22,593 nucleotides of DNA, taken from assembly GCA_016783285.1 (NCBI GenBank), contig JADHWW010000026.1, positions 1 through 22,593 of the forward strand, written 5' to 3'. The notes under the pieces were generated by a model. That model saw only the letters and a list, made by a program, of their open reading frames with translations. It was not told where the DNA came from and made no database searches. The position numbers were made by a program, and so were the translations under genes. Within the stretch, counting starts at the first letter, position 1, and each line of letters opens with the position of its first letter. The stretch is from Anaerolineae bacterium (GTDB lineage: Bacteria; Chloroflexota; Anaerolineae; B4-G1). Below are positions 5,921 to 13,934 of the stretch, one piece after another.

Positions 5921-6908
5921 ACAACAGAACGTCTCGTATGGCTTGAGCGATCCACTCCGGCTGGGGCAGCACCGCGTTCTCCAACGGCCGGCTGGCGGGG
6001 ATGGGCACGTTGGCCGCGCCGACGCGACGGATGGGAGCCTTGAGCGCGTCGAAGGCCTGCTCCTGAATCTGCATTCCGATCTCGGCGGGAACGCCACAAC
6101 GGGTCATACCCTCGTCCACCAGCACCACCCGCCCGGTCTTGCGCACCGAGGCGACGATGGTCTCGATGTCGAAGGGCTCCAGCGTGCGTGGGTCAATCAC
6201 CTCGACGCTGACCCCCTCCTTGGCGAGTTTCTCCGCCACCGCCAGGGCGTGCTGCACCATCAGGCCGATGGCAACCACCGTCACGTCGTCCCCCTCGCGC
6301 TTGACGTCGGCCACACCTAAGGGAATCAAGTACTCCTCGTCCGGGATCTCCTCCCTCAACCCAGGATTGTAGATCAGCAGTTTGTGCTCGAGGAACATCA
6401 CCGGGTTGTCGTCGCGAATGGCGGTCTTGATCAATCCCTTGGCGTCGTAGGGGCCGCTGGGCACGGCGATCTTGAGCCCTGGCGAGTGCATGAAGTAGGC
6501 CAGAGGAGTACCAGAGTGCTCCGCCCCGCCGCAGAAGTAGCCGCCGATGGGGGCCATCACGACGATGGGCAACTTCATCCCGCTCTGCGCGCCGTGCTCG
6601 TAGCGCCACTTGCCCATCTTCTGCACGATCTCGTCCATGCAGACGAAGCAAAAGTCGGCGAACATGATCTCGACGATGGGCCGGAAGCCGGCGATGGCGG
6701 TTCCCACACACGAACCAGCCATCACGGTCTCGCTGAGGGGGGTGTCTACCACTCGCTCGTCGCCGAATTCTTTCCACAGATCACCCATTACCAGCGAAGC
6801 GTGGCTGGTGTTGCGCACGTCCTGTCCCAGAATGTAGACCCGCTCGTCGCGCCGCATCTCCTCACGCAGACCGGCACGAATGGCGTCCGCATAAGTCATC
6901 TCTGCCAT
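5919..6908 (-). CDS. 2-oxoacid/acetoin dehydrogenase E1 component, beta subunit
   Basis: This 329-aa protein matches the E1 beta subunit of thiamine-diphosphate-dependent dehydrogenases (pyruvate, branched-chain or acetoin type). Visible landmarks are TYADAIRAGLREEM at 5-18, VVDTPLSE with Glu60, the residue that activates TPP, the segment FRPIVEIMFADF, GAEHSGTPLAYFMHSPGLKI at 128-147, and the C-terminal swivel domain with VEVIDPRTLEPFD and VLVDEG. It pairs with the alpha subunit encoded 17 bases upstream. The start ATG 6908 has AGGAGG at 6915-6920. Upstream in-frame codons to 6971 lie inside the alpha gene and lack a ribosome site. The alpha2beta2 E1 would decarboxylate a 2-oxo substrate and acylate the lipoyl protein encoded next. 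The substrate is not decided by sequence alone. Confidence 0.92.
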   Translation of the reverse strand: MAEMTYADAIRAGLREEMRRDERVYILGQDVRNTSHASLVMGDLWKEFGDERVVDTPLSETVMAGSCVGTAIAGFRPIVEIMFADFCFVCMDEIVQKMGKWRYEHGAQSGMKLPIVVMAPIGGYFCGGAEHSGTPLAYFMHSPGLKIAVPSGPYDAKGLIKTAIRDDNPVMFLEHKLLIYNPGLREEIPDEEYLIPLGVADVKREGDDVTVVAIGLMVQHALAVAEKLAKEGVSVEVIDPRTLEPFDIETIVASVRKTGRVVLVDEGMTRCGVPAEIGMQIQEQAFDALKAPIRRVGAANVPIPASRPLENAVLPQPEWIAQAIRDVLL

Positions 6909-6925
6909 CTTTCGCCTCCTCTCCC

Positions 6926-7894
6926 TTACTCCGCGTACACATCCTCGAAAGCCGTCTCCGGCTGCGGCCACGGGTCGGCGTAGGCCTGAGCCTCCGCCTC
7001 ACCCACGCGCTGCCGCATCTCCTGCCAGGTGGCCTCCACGTCCGCCGGGGTCAGCACCCCCTCCTCCAGAAGCCTCTTCTCGTAGCGCGGGACGGGGTCC
7101 TTCGCCTTCCACGCCTCGATCTCCTCTCTGGGCCGGTAGTTGCTGGGCGGCTCCATCTCGCCATGCTCCCGCCAGCGGTAAGTCTTGCACTCCACCAGGC
7201 TGGGGCCATCGCCCGCGCGGGACCGCTCGACGGCCTCCATCACCGCGTGGCAGACCGCCTCCACGTCGTTGCCGTCCACGACCGCGCCGGGCATGGCGTA
7301 GGAGCCGGCCATCTGAGCGATGTCATCTATGGCCATGGCCTCCTTGAAAGGCATGGTGATGGCATAGAGGTTGTTTTCACAGACCCACACGATGGGCAGG
7401 ATGAAGGTCGAGGCCCAGTTCATCGCCTCGTGCATGGTGCCCCGGTTCGCCGCACCGTCGCCGAAGAAGCAGACCGCCACCTGCCCCCGGCCGTACTTCT
7501 GGGCCGCGATACCCATGCCAACGGTGACCGGGAAGCAGCCGCCGATGGAGCCGCTGCCCCCGAAGATACCGTACTCCAGCGCGGCCCCGTGTTCGCCGCC
7601 CTTACCTTTGGCTATGCCGGTGGCGCGGCCGTACGACTCTGCAAGTAGCCCACGCAGGTCAGCACCCCTTGTCTTGGCAATGATATGACCCCGGCCGCGG
7701 TGGGTGGGCATCAGGTAGTCATCCTGACGGAGAAAGGTGCACCCACCCACACCTACCGCCTCCTGCCCCAGGCCGGAGTGGTAGAAGGCGGGCACCTTGC
7801 CGCGCCGGTAGGAATCCACCATCTTCTCCTCGAAGACGCGCACCAACACCAAATTACGGTACAGTTTGAGTTTGTCCTCACGTGTCAGTTCCAT
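6926..7894 (-). CDS. 2-oxoacid/acetoin dehydrogenase E1 component, alpha subunit
   Basis: The 322-aa product is an E1 alpha subunit. The thiamine diphosphate motif runs from GDG at 145-147 through ANRGTMHEAMNWAS to ENN at 173-175. PTHRGRGH with His65, the KGKGGEHG loop at 96-103 and FPVTVGMGIAAQ at 121-132 are also typical. Its short length and the separate beta gene fit the alpha2beta2 group that includes acetoin dehydrogenase AcoA and PdhA of Gram-positives. ATG 7894 is preceded by AGGAGG with 6 bases between. The SDR gene ends 15 bases upstream, so co-transcription is likely. The reaction is oxidative decarboxylation or cleavage of a 2-oxoacid or acetoin. An SDR upstream (acetoin reductase-like fold) is compatible with acetoin but does not prove it. 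Confidence 0.92.
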   Translation of the reverse strand: MELTREDKLKLYRNLVLVRVFEEKMVDSYRRGKVPAFYHSGLGQEAVGVGGCTFLRQDDYLMPTHRGRGHIIAKTRGADLRGLLAESYGRATGIAKGKGGEHGAALEYGIFGGSGSIGGCFPVTVGMGIAAQKYGRGQVAVCFFGDGAANRGTMHEAMNWASTFILPIVWVCENNLYAITMPFKEAMAIDDIAQMAGSYAMPGAVVDGNDVEAVCHAVMEAVERSRAGDGPSLVECKTYRWREHGEMEPPSNYRPREEIEAWKAKDPVPRYEKRLLEEGVLTPADVEATWQEMRQRVGEAEAQAYADPWPQPETAFEDVYAE

Positions 7895-7909
7895 CTCTGT
7901 CCTCCTGTG

Positions 7910-8692
7910 CTATCCTTCCATCATCGCCATCGCTTCGTTGCGCAACATGATGCCGCCGTCAACCGGCAGCACCACGCCCGTGACGTAGGACGCGGCGTCC
8001 GAGACCAGGTACAGCACCGCCTGAGCGATCTCCTCGGGTTGTGCGATGCGCTTCAGCGGGATCAGCCGCAGGTAGGCCTGGAGTATTTCATCGTCGTACA
8101 GCGCACTTGCGCCCATCGGCGTATCCACCTCGCCCGGGGCGACACCGTTGACGCGGATGCCCAGCGGGGCGCACTCCAGCGCCAGCGTCTGCGTCAGTGA
8201 GATGACGCCCGCTTTTGAAGCGTTGTAGGCGCAGAGGAACGGCACCGCCTGGATGCCCGCTGCCGAGGCTGTGAGCACCATCGCCCCGCCGCCCTGTTCC
8301 GCGATGGCGGGGATAGCCGCCCGGCAACAGAAGAAAACGCCGGTCAGATTGACGGCGATGACCTGGTTCCACTCCTCGTCGCTCCAGGCGACGGAGGGCT
8401 TATCCGGCCCCGGCACACCGGCGTTGGCGTGCAGGATGTCCAGGCCGCCGTGGGTCTCGACCGATGCCTGCACCATTGCCGCCACCTGCTCAGCGTCGGT
8501 CACGTCCACATGCACGAAGGTGGCCCTGCCTCCCGCCTCCTCGATCAGCCGCACCGTCTCCCGGCCGCCCTCCGGAGCGATGTCGGCCACAACCACCGCC
8601 GCCCCTTCCGATGCCAGCAACCGGGCCGTTGCCCGGCCGATGCCGGACCCCGCGCCGGTTACGATAGCCACCTTTCCATCTACTCGTCCCAT
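7910..8692 (-). CDS. Short-chain dehydrogenase/reductase (SDR) 1
   Basis: This 260-aa classical SDR has TGAGSGIG (12-19) for NAD(P) binding, the NAG turn (here HANAG, residues 88-92), Asn115 in VNLTG, catalytic Ser143, Tyr156 and Lys160 (YNASKAG), and a C-terminal PVDGG. Asp37 in VVADIA at the end of the second strand favours NAD over NADP. I chose ATG 8692, giving MGRVDGKVAIVTGAG, because AAAGGAG lies at 8697-8703. A GTG at 8725, overlapping the TGA of the VOC gene, would add 11 residues and could be used by coupling. It sits directly before E1 alpha. A second SDR of the same type is at 12256-13089. The substrate alcohol or ketone is unknown. Confidence 0.9.
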   Translation of the reverse strand: MGRVDGKVAIVTGAGSGIGRATARLLASEGAAVVVADIAPEGGRETVRLIEEAGGRATFVHVDVTDAEQVAAMVQASVETHGGLDILHANAGVPGPDKPSVAWSDEEWNQVIAVNLTGVFFCCRAAIPAIAEQGGGAMVLTASAAGIQAVPFLCAYNASKAGVISLTQTLALECAPLGIRVNGVAPGEVDTPMGASALYDDEILQAYLRLIPLKRIAQPEEIAQAVLYLVSDAASYVTGVVLPVDGGIMLRNEAMAMMEG

Positions 8693-8721
8693 CCCACTCC
8701 TTTCCACCAATCTACCACCAA

Positions 8722-9630
8722 TCACATCTGCGCGACGTTGAGCGGTTCCTCTGCCTGCAATGCCATCTCGAGAAAGTTGTCCGGGATCGGGTCCATAATT
8801 TCCACATCGTTGCCGTCGGCGTCCTTGAGCCAGGCGACCCGTATCCCGTACTTTTCGTACACAATGGGGGCGGCTCCGCCCTCGACTCCGCGCTCAATCG
8901 CTTCCTGCCACGCGGCGTGTACGTCGCCGGCGATATAGCACAGGTGGTCGTAGCAGGCGCCCCGCTTCTCCAGCAGTTCCACCTCTCGCGGCTCCAGGTG
9001 CGGCGGGCCGATGATCTCCAGCATAAACCGGTGGGCCTGGAAGTCGAAGAGGGGGTCAATCAACATCACAAATCCGCCTTCGTCCTCAATACACTCGTAA
9101 GCCGTCTTGAGGCCCAGTTTCTCAGTGTAGAAACGCTGGGCGCGGCGCAGGTCGGGGGTGAGGATAGAGACGTGATCCAGAATCAGGTCGTTCTGGCCGG
9201 TCAGCGCACCTGGATCGGGGGCTGCCAGCAGCAGCGGGGTCAGGTAACTGAACAGTTCGAACAGCAGCCCGTCCTCATCATAGAAACCGCACCGGCGTAT
9301 GAAAAGCCAATCCTGCGGCTCCCAGGCCACCTGGACGCCCTGTGCTTCGAGTTCCTCGAACGCCCCATCGGCATCATCCACCAGGAAACTGATGTGGTTG
9401 ATGGAGTAGCCGTGTCGGGCGATGTGCGCCTCCTCATAGGGCATGAAGGGGCGTCCCACCAATTCCAGCGTGACGTCGGTGCCGTTGCCGGCGCAGGCGA
9501 CGTCGAAGAGGCCCCGGTTGTACCAGCGCGAAGTCAACTGGTTGCCCAGTCGTTCGCAGTACGTGGCCAGGCTCTTCTCCACGTCCTGGCACACAAGGCC
9601 GAAGTGATGCAGTTTGTAGTCCATAGTCAT
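8722..9630 (-). CDS. Two-domain VOC (glyoxalase/dioxygenase fold) protein
   Basis: The 302-aa protein consists of two vicinal-oxygen-chelate modules, about residues 5-132 and 148-282. Expected metal ligands are visible in each: His9, Glu56, His79, Glu125 in the first and His153, Glu205, His229, Glu277 in the second, so both may bind metal. Relatives include glyoxalase I, methylmalonyl-CoA epimerase and extradiol dioxygenases; I cannot choose between them. ATG 9630 has AAGGAGG 4 bases ahead; a second ATG (9624) is better spaced, at 10. The last 76 residues are duplicated in the broken copy at 10556-10798, and the duplication continues about 15 bases past the stop codon. The gene lies between the Cys-rich Fe-S protein and SDR 1. 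Confidence 0.85.
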   Translation of the reverse strand: MTMDYKLHHFGLVCQDVEKSLATYCERLGNQLTSRWYNRGLFDVACAGNGTDVTLELVGRPFMPYEEAHIARHGYSINHISFLVDDADGAFEELEAQGVQVAWEPQDWLFIRRCGFYDEDGLLFELFSYLTPLLLAAPDPGALTGQNDLILDHVSILTPDLRRAQRFYTEKLGLKTAYECIEDEGGFVMLIDPLFDFQAHRFMLEIIGPPHLEPREVELLEKRGACYDHLCYIAGDVHAAWQEAIERGVEGGAAPIVYEKYGIRVAWLKDADGNDVEIMDPIPDNFLEMALQAEEPLNVAQM

Positions 9631-9662
9631 TTTGCCTCCTTGTTGTTATTACGCTTTACTCA

Positions 9663-10529
9663 TTAGGTGATGTCCGTGCGTACCTCAATTTGGGCCAGCA
9701 ATTGCCCCACCACATCCACGCCCGGGTCAATCTGGAAGGAGATGGCGTCGGTCGGGCAGACGTTGGCGCAGCGCCCGCAGGCAACGCACTCTTGCAGATC
9801 TATCTCGGCCTTCGTCGGGCCGAGCGTGATGGCGTCCACACGACAAATACCCTCGGCGGTGCATGCGCCACAAAGGACGCACTCGTCGCTGACGGTGGGC
9901 GTAACGCCTGGCGGGCGAAGAACCTTCTTGCGAAAGGCCCGGGTGCCCATCGTCAGCCCCATGCGGACATCGCAGCAGCAATCGCAGCAGAAGCAGATCG
10001 CCAGGAAGTTCTCCCGCCGCCCCCCAAAATCCTCGATGTCGTTGTCCCACAGGATAGTCGGCACCAGCCCCAGGCCGACGGCCTTCCTGGCGTGGGTGAT
10101 GGCTCCCTCGGCTGTGACCTCCTCGCCAAACGACGGCGGCAGTGCACGGGCGGCGTCACCGAGCATCAGGCAAGCCACATCGTGGGGATAGTTCTCGCAG
10201 CCGAAGGCATCCCGGCACAGGCAGCGATGAACCCGGAAGCGGTAACTGGCCTTCTGAACCAGCGGTTTCAGCACCTCCATCGGTAAGTGTACGTTTTCTG
10301 GGACATTGATCTCTTGATTCACACGGATGACGTGGCTGGCAGGGACAACCCAGTTGCGGGCCGTCTCATCACCGATGAAAGTGTTGCGGGTGAGCAGTCT
10401 ACCCAAAATGGGAATATGAGAGAGGCGAAAGCCCCAGGGAATGAGCCGCATCCATTTAAGCTGCTGTTCCCACTCCTTCCCCGTGCCCTCTCTTTCCTGT
10501 ACCTTCTTGCGAAATCTATCTAAGCCCAT
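9663..10529 (-). CDS. Cysteine-rich protein with two C-terminal 4Fe-4S clusters
   Basis: This 288-aa protein ends in a bacterial-ferredoxin module with two 4Fe-4S motifs: Cys217/220/223/229 (the second motif stretch is CTAEGIC, one residue longer than usual) and Cys248/251/254/258 (CVACGRCANVCP). The N-terminal 200 residues carry two unusual cysteine groups: CLCRDAFGC with CLMLG (Cys103, 105, 111, 120) and ICFCCDCCCD (Cys179, 181, 182, 184, 185, 186). I recall similar CxCR...CCxCC arrangements in uncharacterised anaerobe 4Fe-4S proteins, but no function is known to me. It is presumably a cytoplasmic electron carrier or redox partner of the neighbouring SDR/VOC enzymes. ATG 10529 has only a weak ribosome site; Met27 is an alternative start. 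It sits between the VOC gene and the VOC fragment. Confidence 0.8.
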   Translation of the reverse strand: MGLDRFRKKVQEREGTGKEWEQQLKWMRLIPWGFRLSHIPILGRLLTRNTFIGDETARNWVVPASHVIRVNQEINVPENVHLPMEVLKPLVQKASYRFRVHRCLCRDAFGCENYPHDVACLMLGDAARALPPSFGEEVTAEGAITHARKAVGLGLVPTILWDNDIEDFGGRRENFLAICFCCDCCCDVRMGLTMGTRAFRKKVLRPPGVTPTVSDECVLCGACTAEGICRVDAITLGPTKAEIDLQECVACGRCANVCPTDAISFQIDPGVDVVGQLLAQIEVRTDIT

Positions 10530-10555
10530 CCGTCACTTACCCAATCTACCACCCA

Positions 10556-10798
10556 TCACATCTGCGCGACGTTGAACGGCTCCCCTCCCTGCAACACGAT
10601 CTCAATGAGCGCATCCGGGATCGGATCCATAATCTCCACGTAGTTACCATCGGTGTCCTTGAGCCAGGCGACCCACACCCCGTACTTTTCGTACTCGATG
10701 GGGTCGGCTCCGTTCTCGACCCCTCGTTCAACCGCTTCCTTCCACGCGGCGCGCACATCGCCGGCGACGTAGCACAGGTGATCTTTGTCATTTATCAT
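10556..10798 (-). pseudogene. Truncated second copy of the VOC protein
   Basis: The 80 residues match the last 76 of the VOC protein encoded at 8722-9630 (for example DHLCY.AGDV.AAW, YEKYG, VAWLKD.DGN.VEIMDPIPD and NVAQM at the end), differing at about a quarter of positions. The first six residues, MINDKD, are not VOC sequence: they are encoded by the CATTTGT heptamer array at 10782-10809. The start codon lies inside the 3' end of the symporter gene, which stops 8 bases later. The remnant lacks the first domain and part of the second, including three of eight metal ligands of a full protein beyond the first domain's four being incomplete: only His and Glu equivalent to 229 and 277 remain. 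It might still be translated by coupling. Confidence 0.8.
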
Positions 10799-10809
10799 TT
10801 GTCATTTCC
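10782..10809. repeat. Heptamer array at symporter/VOC-fragment junction
   Basis: TCTTTGT, CATTTAT, CATTTGT and CATTTCC lie in 7-base register. The array contains the stop codon and last codons (MTNDK) of the symporter and the start codon of the truncated VOC frame. It marks exactly where VOC homology is lost. Confidence 0.75.
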
Positions 10810-12170
10810 AGCCCTCGTTCGGCCAGGAGGCGCAGCGTCTCCTCGTGCCGCTCCCGGGTGATGGGGAAGAACGGCGTGATGACGAACGCCGCCGCCATCA
10901 GCCCCGCCGGCACCAACGTCGCCATCCAGTGGATGGCCTCGATTGCGCCGGCCGGCTGCACGGCCGCCCCTTCGATGAAGCCGAACGCGCCCAACACCTG
11001 ACCCACCGCCAGCCCGGCCACTCCCTCCCCGATCTTGGCGGCCATCGCGTAGGCCGACATAAACGCGCCTTCCTGGCGGACGCCGGTAACAAGTTCGTCC
11101 TCCTCCACGCAGTCCATCAACATACTGTATGCACATAGCAAGAACCCTGCCGCAGATAACCCCCAGAAGGCGTAGGCGGCGGCGACCCACCCAAACGGCG
11201 TGGTCGGCCCCAGCAGATACATCAAGACACTGCCGATGACTGCCAGGGCCAGGGCGATGAGCAGGGTTGGCTTCTTGCCCAGCCCGTTGGCCACCCACAG
11301 CCACAGGGGCATAGGCAGGACGATGAAGAGATAGTAGGCCAGGACAGCCGTCGTAGCCATCTCCGTGTCGAGCCGCAAGTAGTCCTCGATGAAGAAATAC
11401 ATCGTACTGGCGGTCACGCCGATAAACAGGAAGCCCATAACGCACCCGACGGTAAGGACCACATAGGGCTGGTTGCGGAACAAGGAGCGGATGGTGTCGC
11501 CGATTGCAGGCTGCCGGCGCTCCTGATACTCCCGGCGCTCACGAGTGCCGAAGAAGGTGGCATACACGAACATGACCATCCCGATGCTCAGCACGGCTGC
11601 CATCAGTCTATAGGCCTCTGGTTCGCTGCCCAGGAGAGGCGCGAAGGCTCCCACCAGCACGAGCGGAAGGACGGCACCAGCCGTGAAACCGATGTTCTCA
11701 GCCAGCGTCTTCCAGAGGCTGAGCGTGTTCCGCTCCTGATAACCCAACGTCAGTTCTGGCCCCAGTGCCTCGCGTGGAACGTCCACCAACGTCCACACGA
11801 ACTCGTACACGACGAAGGCGACGATGAAGTAGACCACCCGGCCACCGAGACTCTCAATGGGCCAGACCCACCAGATCAGGACGTACAGGATGGCCAGTGG
11901 TATAGTGAAGATCAGGAGGTAGATGCGCCGTCGCCCGAAGCGAGAACGGGTGCGGTCGGAGACGAGGCCCACGATGGGGTCGTTGATGGCGTTCCAGACG
12001 AAGGAGACGAAAAAGATCATCCCCGCTATCTCAATGGGGATGCGCGCCACGTCCGAGAGGAAAGGTAGCCAGGCGACCTCTGTAGCGCTGAGCAGGGTGG
12101 ACAAGCCCAGACCCGCACAGCCATACAGCGCCATCCGCCACCACGGCAGTTTGTGGGATTCTTGTGTCAT
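10788..12170 (-). CDS. MFS transporter of the GPH (MelB-like) cation symporter family
   Basis: The 460-aa polytopic protein has about 12 hydrophobic segments and the GPH-family signature after the second helix: NAINDPIVGLVSDRTRSRFG at residues 60-79, with Asp64 and Asp72, the residues that bind cation and sugar in MelB. GRRRIYLL follows at 79-86. The N-terminal WRMALYGCAGLG is also typical. Known members import glycosides, pentosides or hexuronides with Na+ or H+, but related proteins carry other substrates, so the cargo is open. ATG 12170 has AAGGAG 4 bases ahead. The 85-base gap to SDR 2 holds a different heptamer array (12192-12254). The last residues, MTNDK, come from a repeat, so the native C-terminus was probably different. 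Confidence 0.87.
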   Translation of the reverse strand: MTQESHKLPWWRMALYGCAGLGLSTLLSATEVAWLPFLSDVARIPIEIAGMIFFVSFVWNAINDPIVGLVSDRTRSRFGRRRIYLLIFTIPLAILYVLIWWVWPIESLGGRVVYFIVAFVVYEFVWTLVDVPREALGPELTLGYQERNTLSLWKTLAENIGFTAGAVLPLVLVGAFAPLLGSEPEAYRLMAAVLSIGMVMFVYATFFGTRERREYQERRQPAIGDTIRSLFRNQPYVVLTVGCVMGFLFIGVTASTMYFFIEDYLRLDTEMATTAVLAYYLFIVLPMPLWLWVANGLGKKPTLLIALALAVIGSVLMYLLGPTTPFGWVAAAYAFWGLSAAGFLLCAYSMLMDCVEEDELVTGVRQEGAFMSAYAMAAKIGEGVAGLAVGQVLGAFGFIEGAAVQPAGAIEAIHWMATLVPAGLMAAAFVITPFFPITRERHEETLRLLAERGLEMTNDK

Positions 12171-12191
12171 TGTGCTCCTTCGTCACAAGCC

Positions 12192-12254
12192 ACGTGAGAC
12201 GTGAAACGTCAAACGTGAACATGCGCATCACGCAACACGTTTCACGCTTCACGC
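12192..12254. repeat. ACGTGAA/TTCACGC heptamer array in inverted halves
   Basis: Nine units in 7-base register: ACGTGAG, ACGTGAA, ACGTCAA, ACGTGAA, CATGCGC, ATCACGC, AACACGT, TTCACGC, TTCACGC. The first four and the last are inverted relative to each other, so the array can fold back. It fills most of the space between SDR 2 and the symporter, ending just before the SDR stop codon. Its unit differs from the CATTTGT family. Confidence 0.75.
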
Positions 12255-12255
12255 A

Positions 12256-13089
12256 TCAGTGAAACTCGATCCCGCCATCCACGTTGATCGCCTGTCCAGT
12301 GACGAAATCGGCGGCGCTGGAGACGAGGAAGCCGACCACGGCCGCCACGTCCTCCGGCCGGCCTAGCCGCTTGAGCGGAGTTTCCTCGACGTATGCCTGG
12401 CGCGCCTCCTCCGGCGTGATCCCCCCCATTGACGCCACGAACTCGCACTCCGCCCGCAGTAGGTCAGTGTCAATGTTGCCGGGGCAGACGGCGTTGACGG
12501 TGATGCCGAACTCGGCCACCTCCAACGCCAGCGTTTGGGTGAGCGAGATGACGCCCGCTTTGGATGCATTGTACGGCGCTATCAACGGCAGCGGCGTCTT
12601 GCCCGCGATAGAGGCGTTGTTGACGATGCGCCCTCCCTCCCCGCCGGCGATCATCGGTTGGAGCGCGGCCTGGCAGCAGAGGAAAGTGCCGGTCAGATTG
12701 ACCTCTATTGTCTTGCGCCAGGCGGCCAGGTCCATCGAAGCAATCGGGCCTACGCCGGGGCCGGCGCCGGCGTTGTTGACCAGGATGTCCAGGCGGCCGA
12801 ACTCGGCCACCGTCGTGTCCACCATCTCCTGCACCAGTTGTGGGTCAGTCACGTCCACACGCACGGGCAGGGAGCGCACGCCCAGCGCGGCCACCTCCTG
12901 CGCCACCGCCTGGAGGCCCTGCCAATCACCGGTCTCGTACCACTCGAAGCCCTCCATCGGCCTGGGCAGGTCCGCCACGACGACGTCCGCGCCCATCCCG
13001 GCCAACCTGAGCGCGATGGCGCGGCCCATCCCCCGCGCGCGTCCCGCGCCGGTCACGATGGCTACCTTACCTCTTAACTCGTCACTCAT
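12256..13089 (-). CDS. Short-chain dehydrogenase/reductase (SDR) 2
   Basis: The 277-aa product is a classical SDR: TGAGRARGMG at 13-22 (an expanded glycine-rich loop with ARGMG), NNAG at 105-108, Asn131 in VNLTG, catalytic Ser160, Tyr173 and Lys177, and PGNID followed by the C-terminal INVDGG. Asp40 in VVADLP suggests NAD preference. Compared with SDR 1 it has an insertion (PRPMEGFEWYETGDWQ, about 43-58). The YNASKAGVISLTQTLALE block is identical in both SDRs, so they may be distant paralogues, or this may just be family conservation. ATG 13089 is preceded by GGGAGGT (13094-13100); longer upstream frames would run into the ecfT end. The gene starts 29 bases after ecfT. The substrate is unknown. 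Confidence 0.9.
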   Translation of the reverse strand: MSDELRGKVAIVTGAGRARGMGRAIALRLAGMGADVVVADLPRPMEGFEWYETGDWQGLQAVAQEVAALGVRSLPVRVDVTDPQLVQEMVDTTVAEFGRLDILVNNAGAGPGVGPIASMDLAAWRKTIEVNLTGTFLCCQAALQPMIAGGEGGRIVNNASIAGKTPLPLIAPYNASKAGVISLTQTLALEVAEFGITVNAVCPGNIDTDLLRAECEFVASMGGITPEEARQAYVEETPLKRLGRPEDVAAVVGFLVSSAADFVTGQAINVDGGIEFH

Positions 13090-13118
13090 TGCTACCTCCC
13101 AATCCAACCCACTCTCCT

Positions 13119-13934
13119 CTATTCCAACGGCTGGATGATACCGCCCAGTCCGGCCCCCCACCCCAAGAGCAGCAAACCCGCGATCAGCCCGCCGCAGAAA
13201 AGAATAGTCACCACGATAAACGCCACATCCAGCGTCTGCAGCCCGACGGTCTCCACATAGGTGCGCTTCACCGGCGCACCGAAGGCCCGCGACTCGATGG
13301 CCACGTCCATGTCCTGCGACTTGCGTAGCAGCGTGAGGAACAGTGGCACCACCAACGGCAAGTACCCCTTGCGCACCTTATCGAACAGGTTCATCGTTTC
13401 CACGTCGTGGGCGCGCAGCCGTTGTGCGTCGCGGATGTCGTCGTAGGTCTCCTGTACCAGCGGTACGAAGCGCATCGCCATACCGAAGGCGAAGATGAAC
13501 TTGTAGGGCAGCCGGAGCGCGGCCAGCGCCGCCATCAACTGAGAGATGGGGGTGGTCATCGTCAGGATGGGGATGGCCGCCACCACCGAAGCCACCTTGA
13601 CCGACACGGCGATGCCAAAGATCAGCCCCTCCAGCGTGAAGGTCCACTTGAACAGCCGGAACAGCGGTGTGACCCCGTGGAAGTAGAAGAAGCCGTTGAA
13701 CAGAATGAACAAGAGACTCACCCCCGCCAGCACAGCGAGCACCATCTCGAAACCGCTCAACGGAATGCGCGCCAGCGCCCACGTGGCCAGGCACCCAGCG
13801 ATCACAATCGCCAGAACGACCAGGTTGAACGAAACCAGGCTGACCGTCCACAGGCAAGCCAGCATGAACAGCTTGGTCAGCGGGCTTAGCCGGTGGACAG
13901 GAGTGTCCAGGTTGACGAACGCCAGCACGTTCAC
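13119..13934 (-). CDS. ecfT: ECF transporter transmembrane component EcfT
   Basis: This 271-aa membrane protein has the EcfT layout: hydrophobic segments at about 22-55, 63-85, 102-125 and a C-terminal one at 236-262, with cytoplasmic coupling helices between. The two Ala-Arg-type coupling motifs that contact the ATPases are visible, AQRLRA at 170-175 and ESRAFGA at 214-220, and the segment FAFGMAMRFVPLVQETYDDI before the first is characteristic. It would link the S components to the double ATPase encoded immediately upstream. GTG 13934 overlaps the ATPase stop (GTGA) and is preceded by AAAGGAGG at 13941-13948, so the two genes are translationally coupled. Confidence 0.92.
   Translation of the reverse strand: MNVLAFVNLDTPVHRLSPLTKLFMLACLWTVSLVSFNLVVLAIVIAGCLATWALARIPLSGFEMVLAVLAGVSLLFILFNGFFYFHGVTPLFRLFKWTFTLEGLIFGIAVSVKVASVVAAIPILTMTTPISQLMAALAALRLPYKFIFAFGMAMRFVPLVQETYDDIRDAQRLRAHDVETMNLFDKVRKGYLPLVVPLFLTLLRKSQDMDVAIESRAFGAPVKRTYVETVGLQTLDVAFIVVTILFCGGLIAGLLLLGWGAGLGGIIQPLE

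Noticed and set aside
5867..6097. Longer version of the lipoyl protein starting at 6097
   Set aside because: The extra 77 residues overlap the E1 beta gene in another frame, are Arg/Ser/Pro-rich and have no homology; ATG 5866 has an excellent ribosome site.
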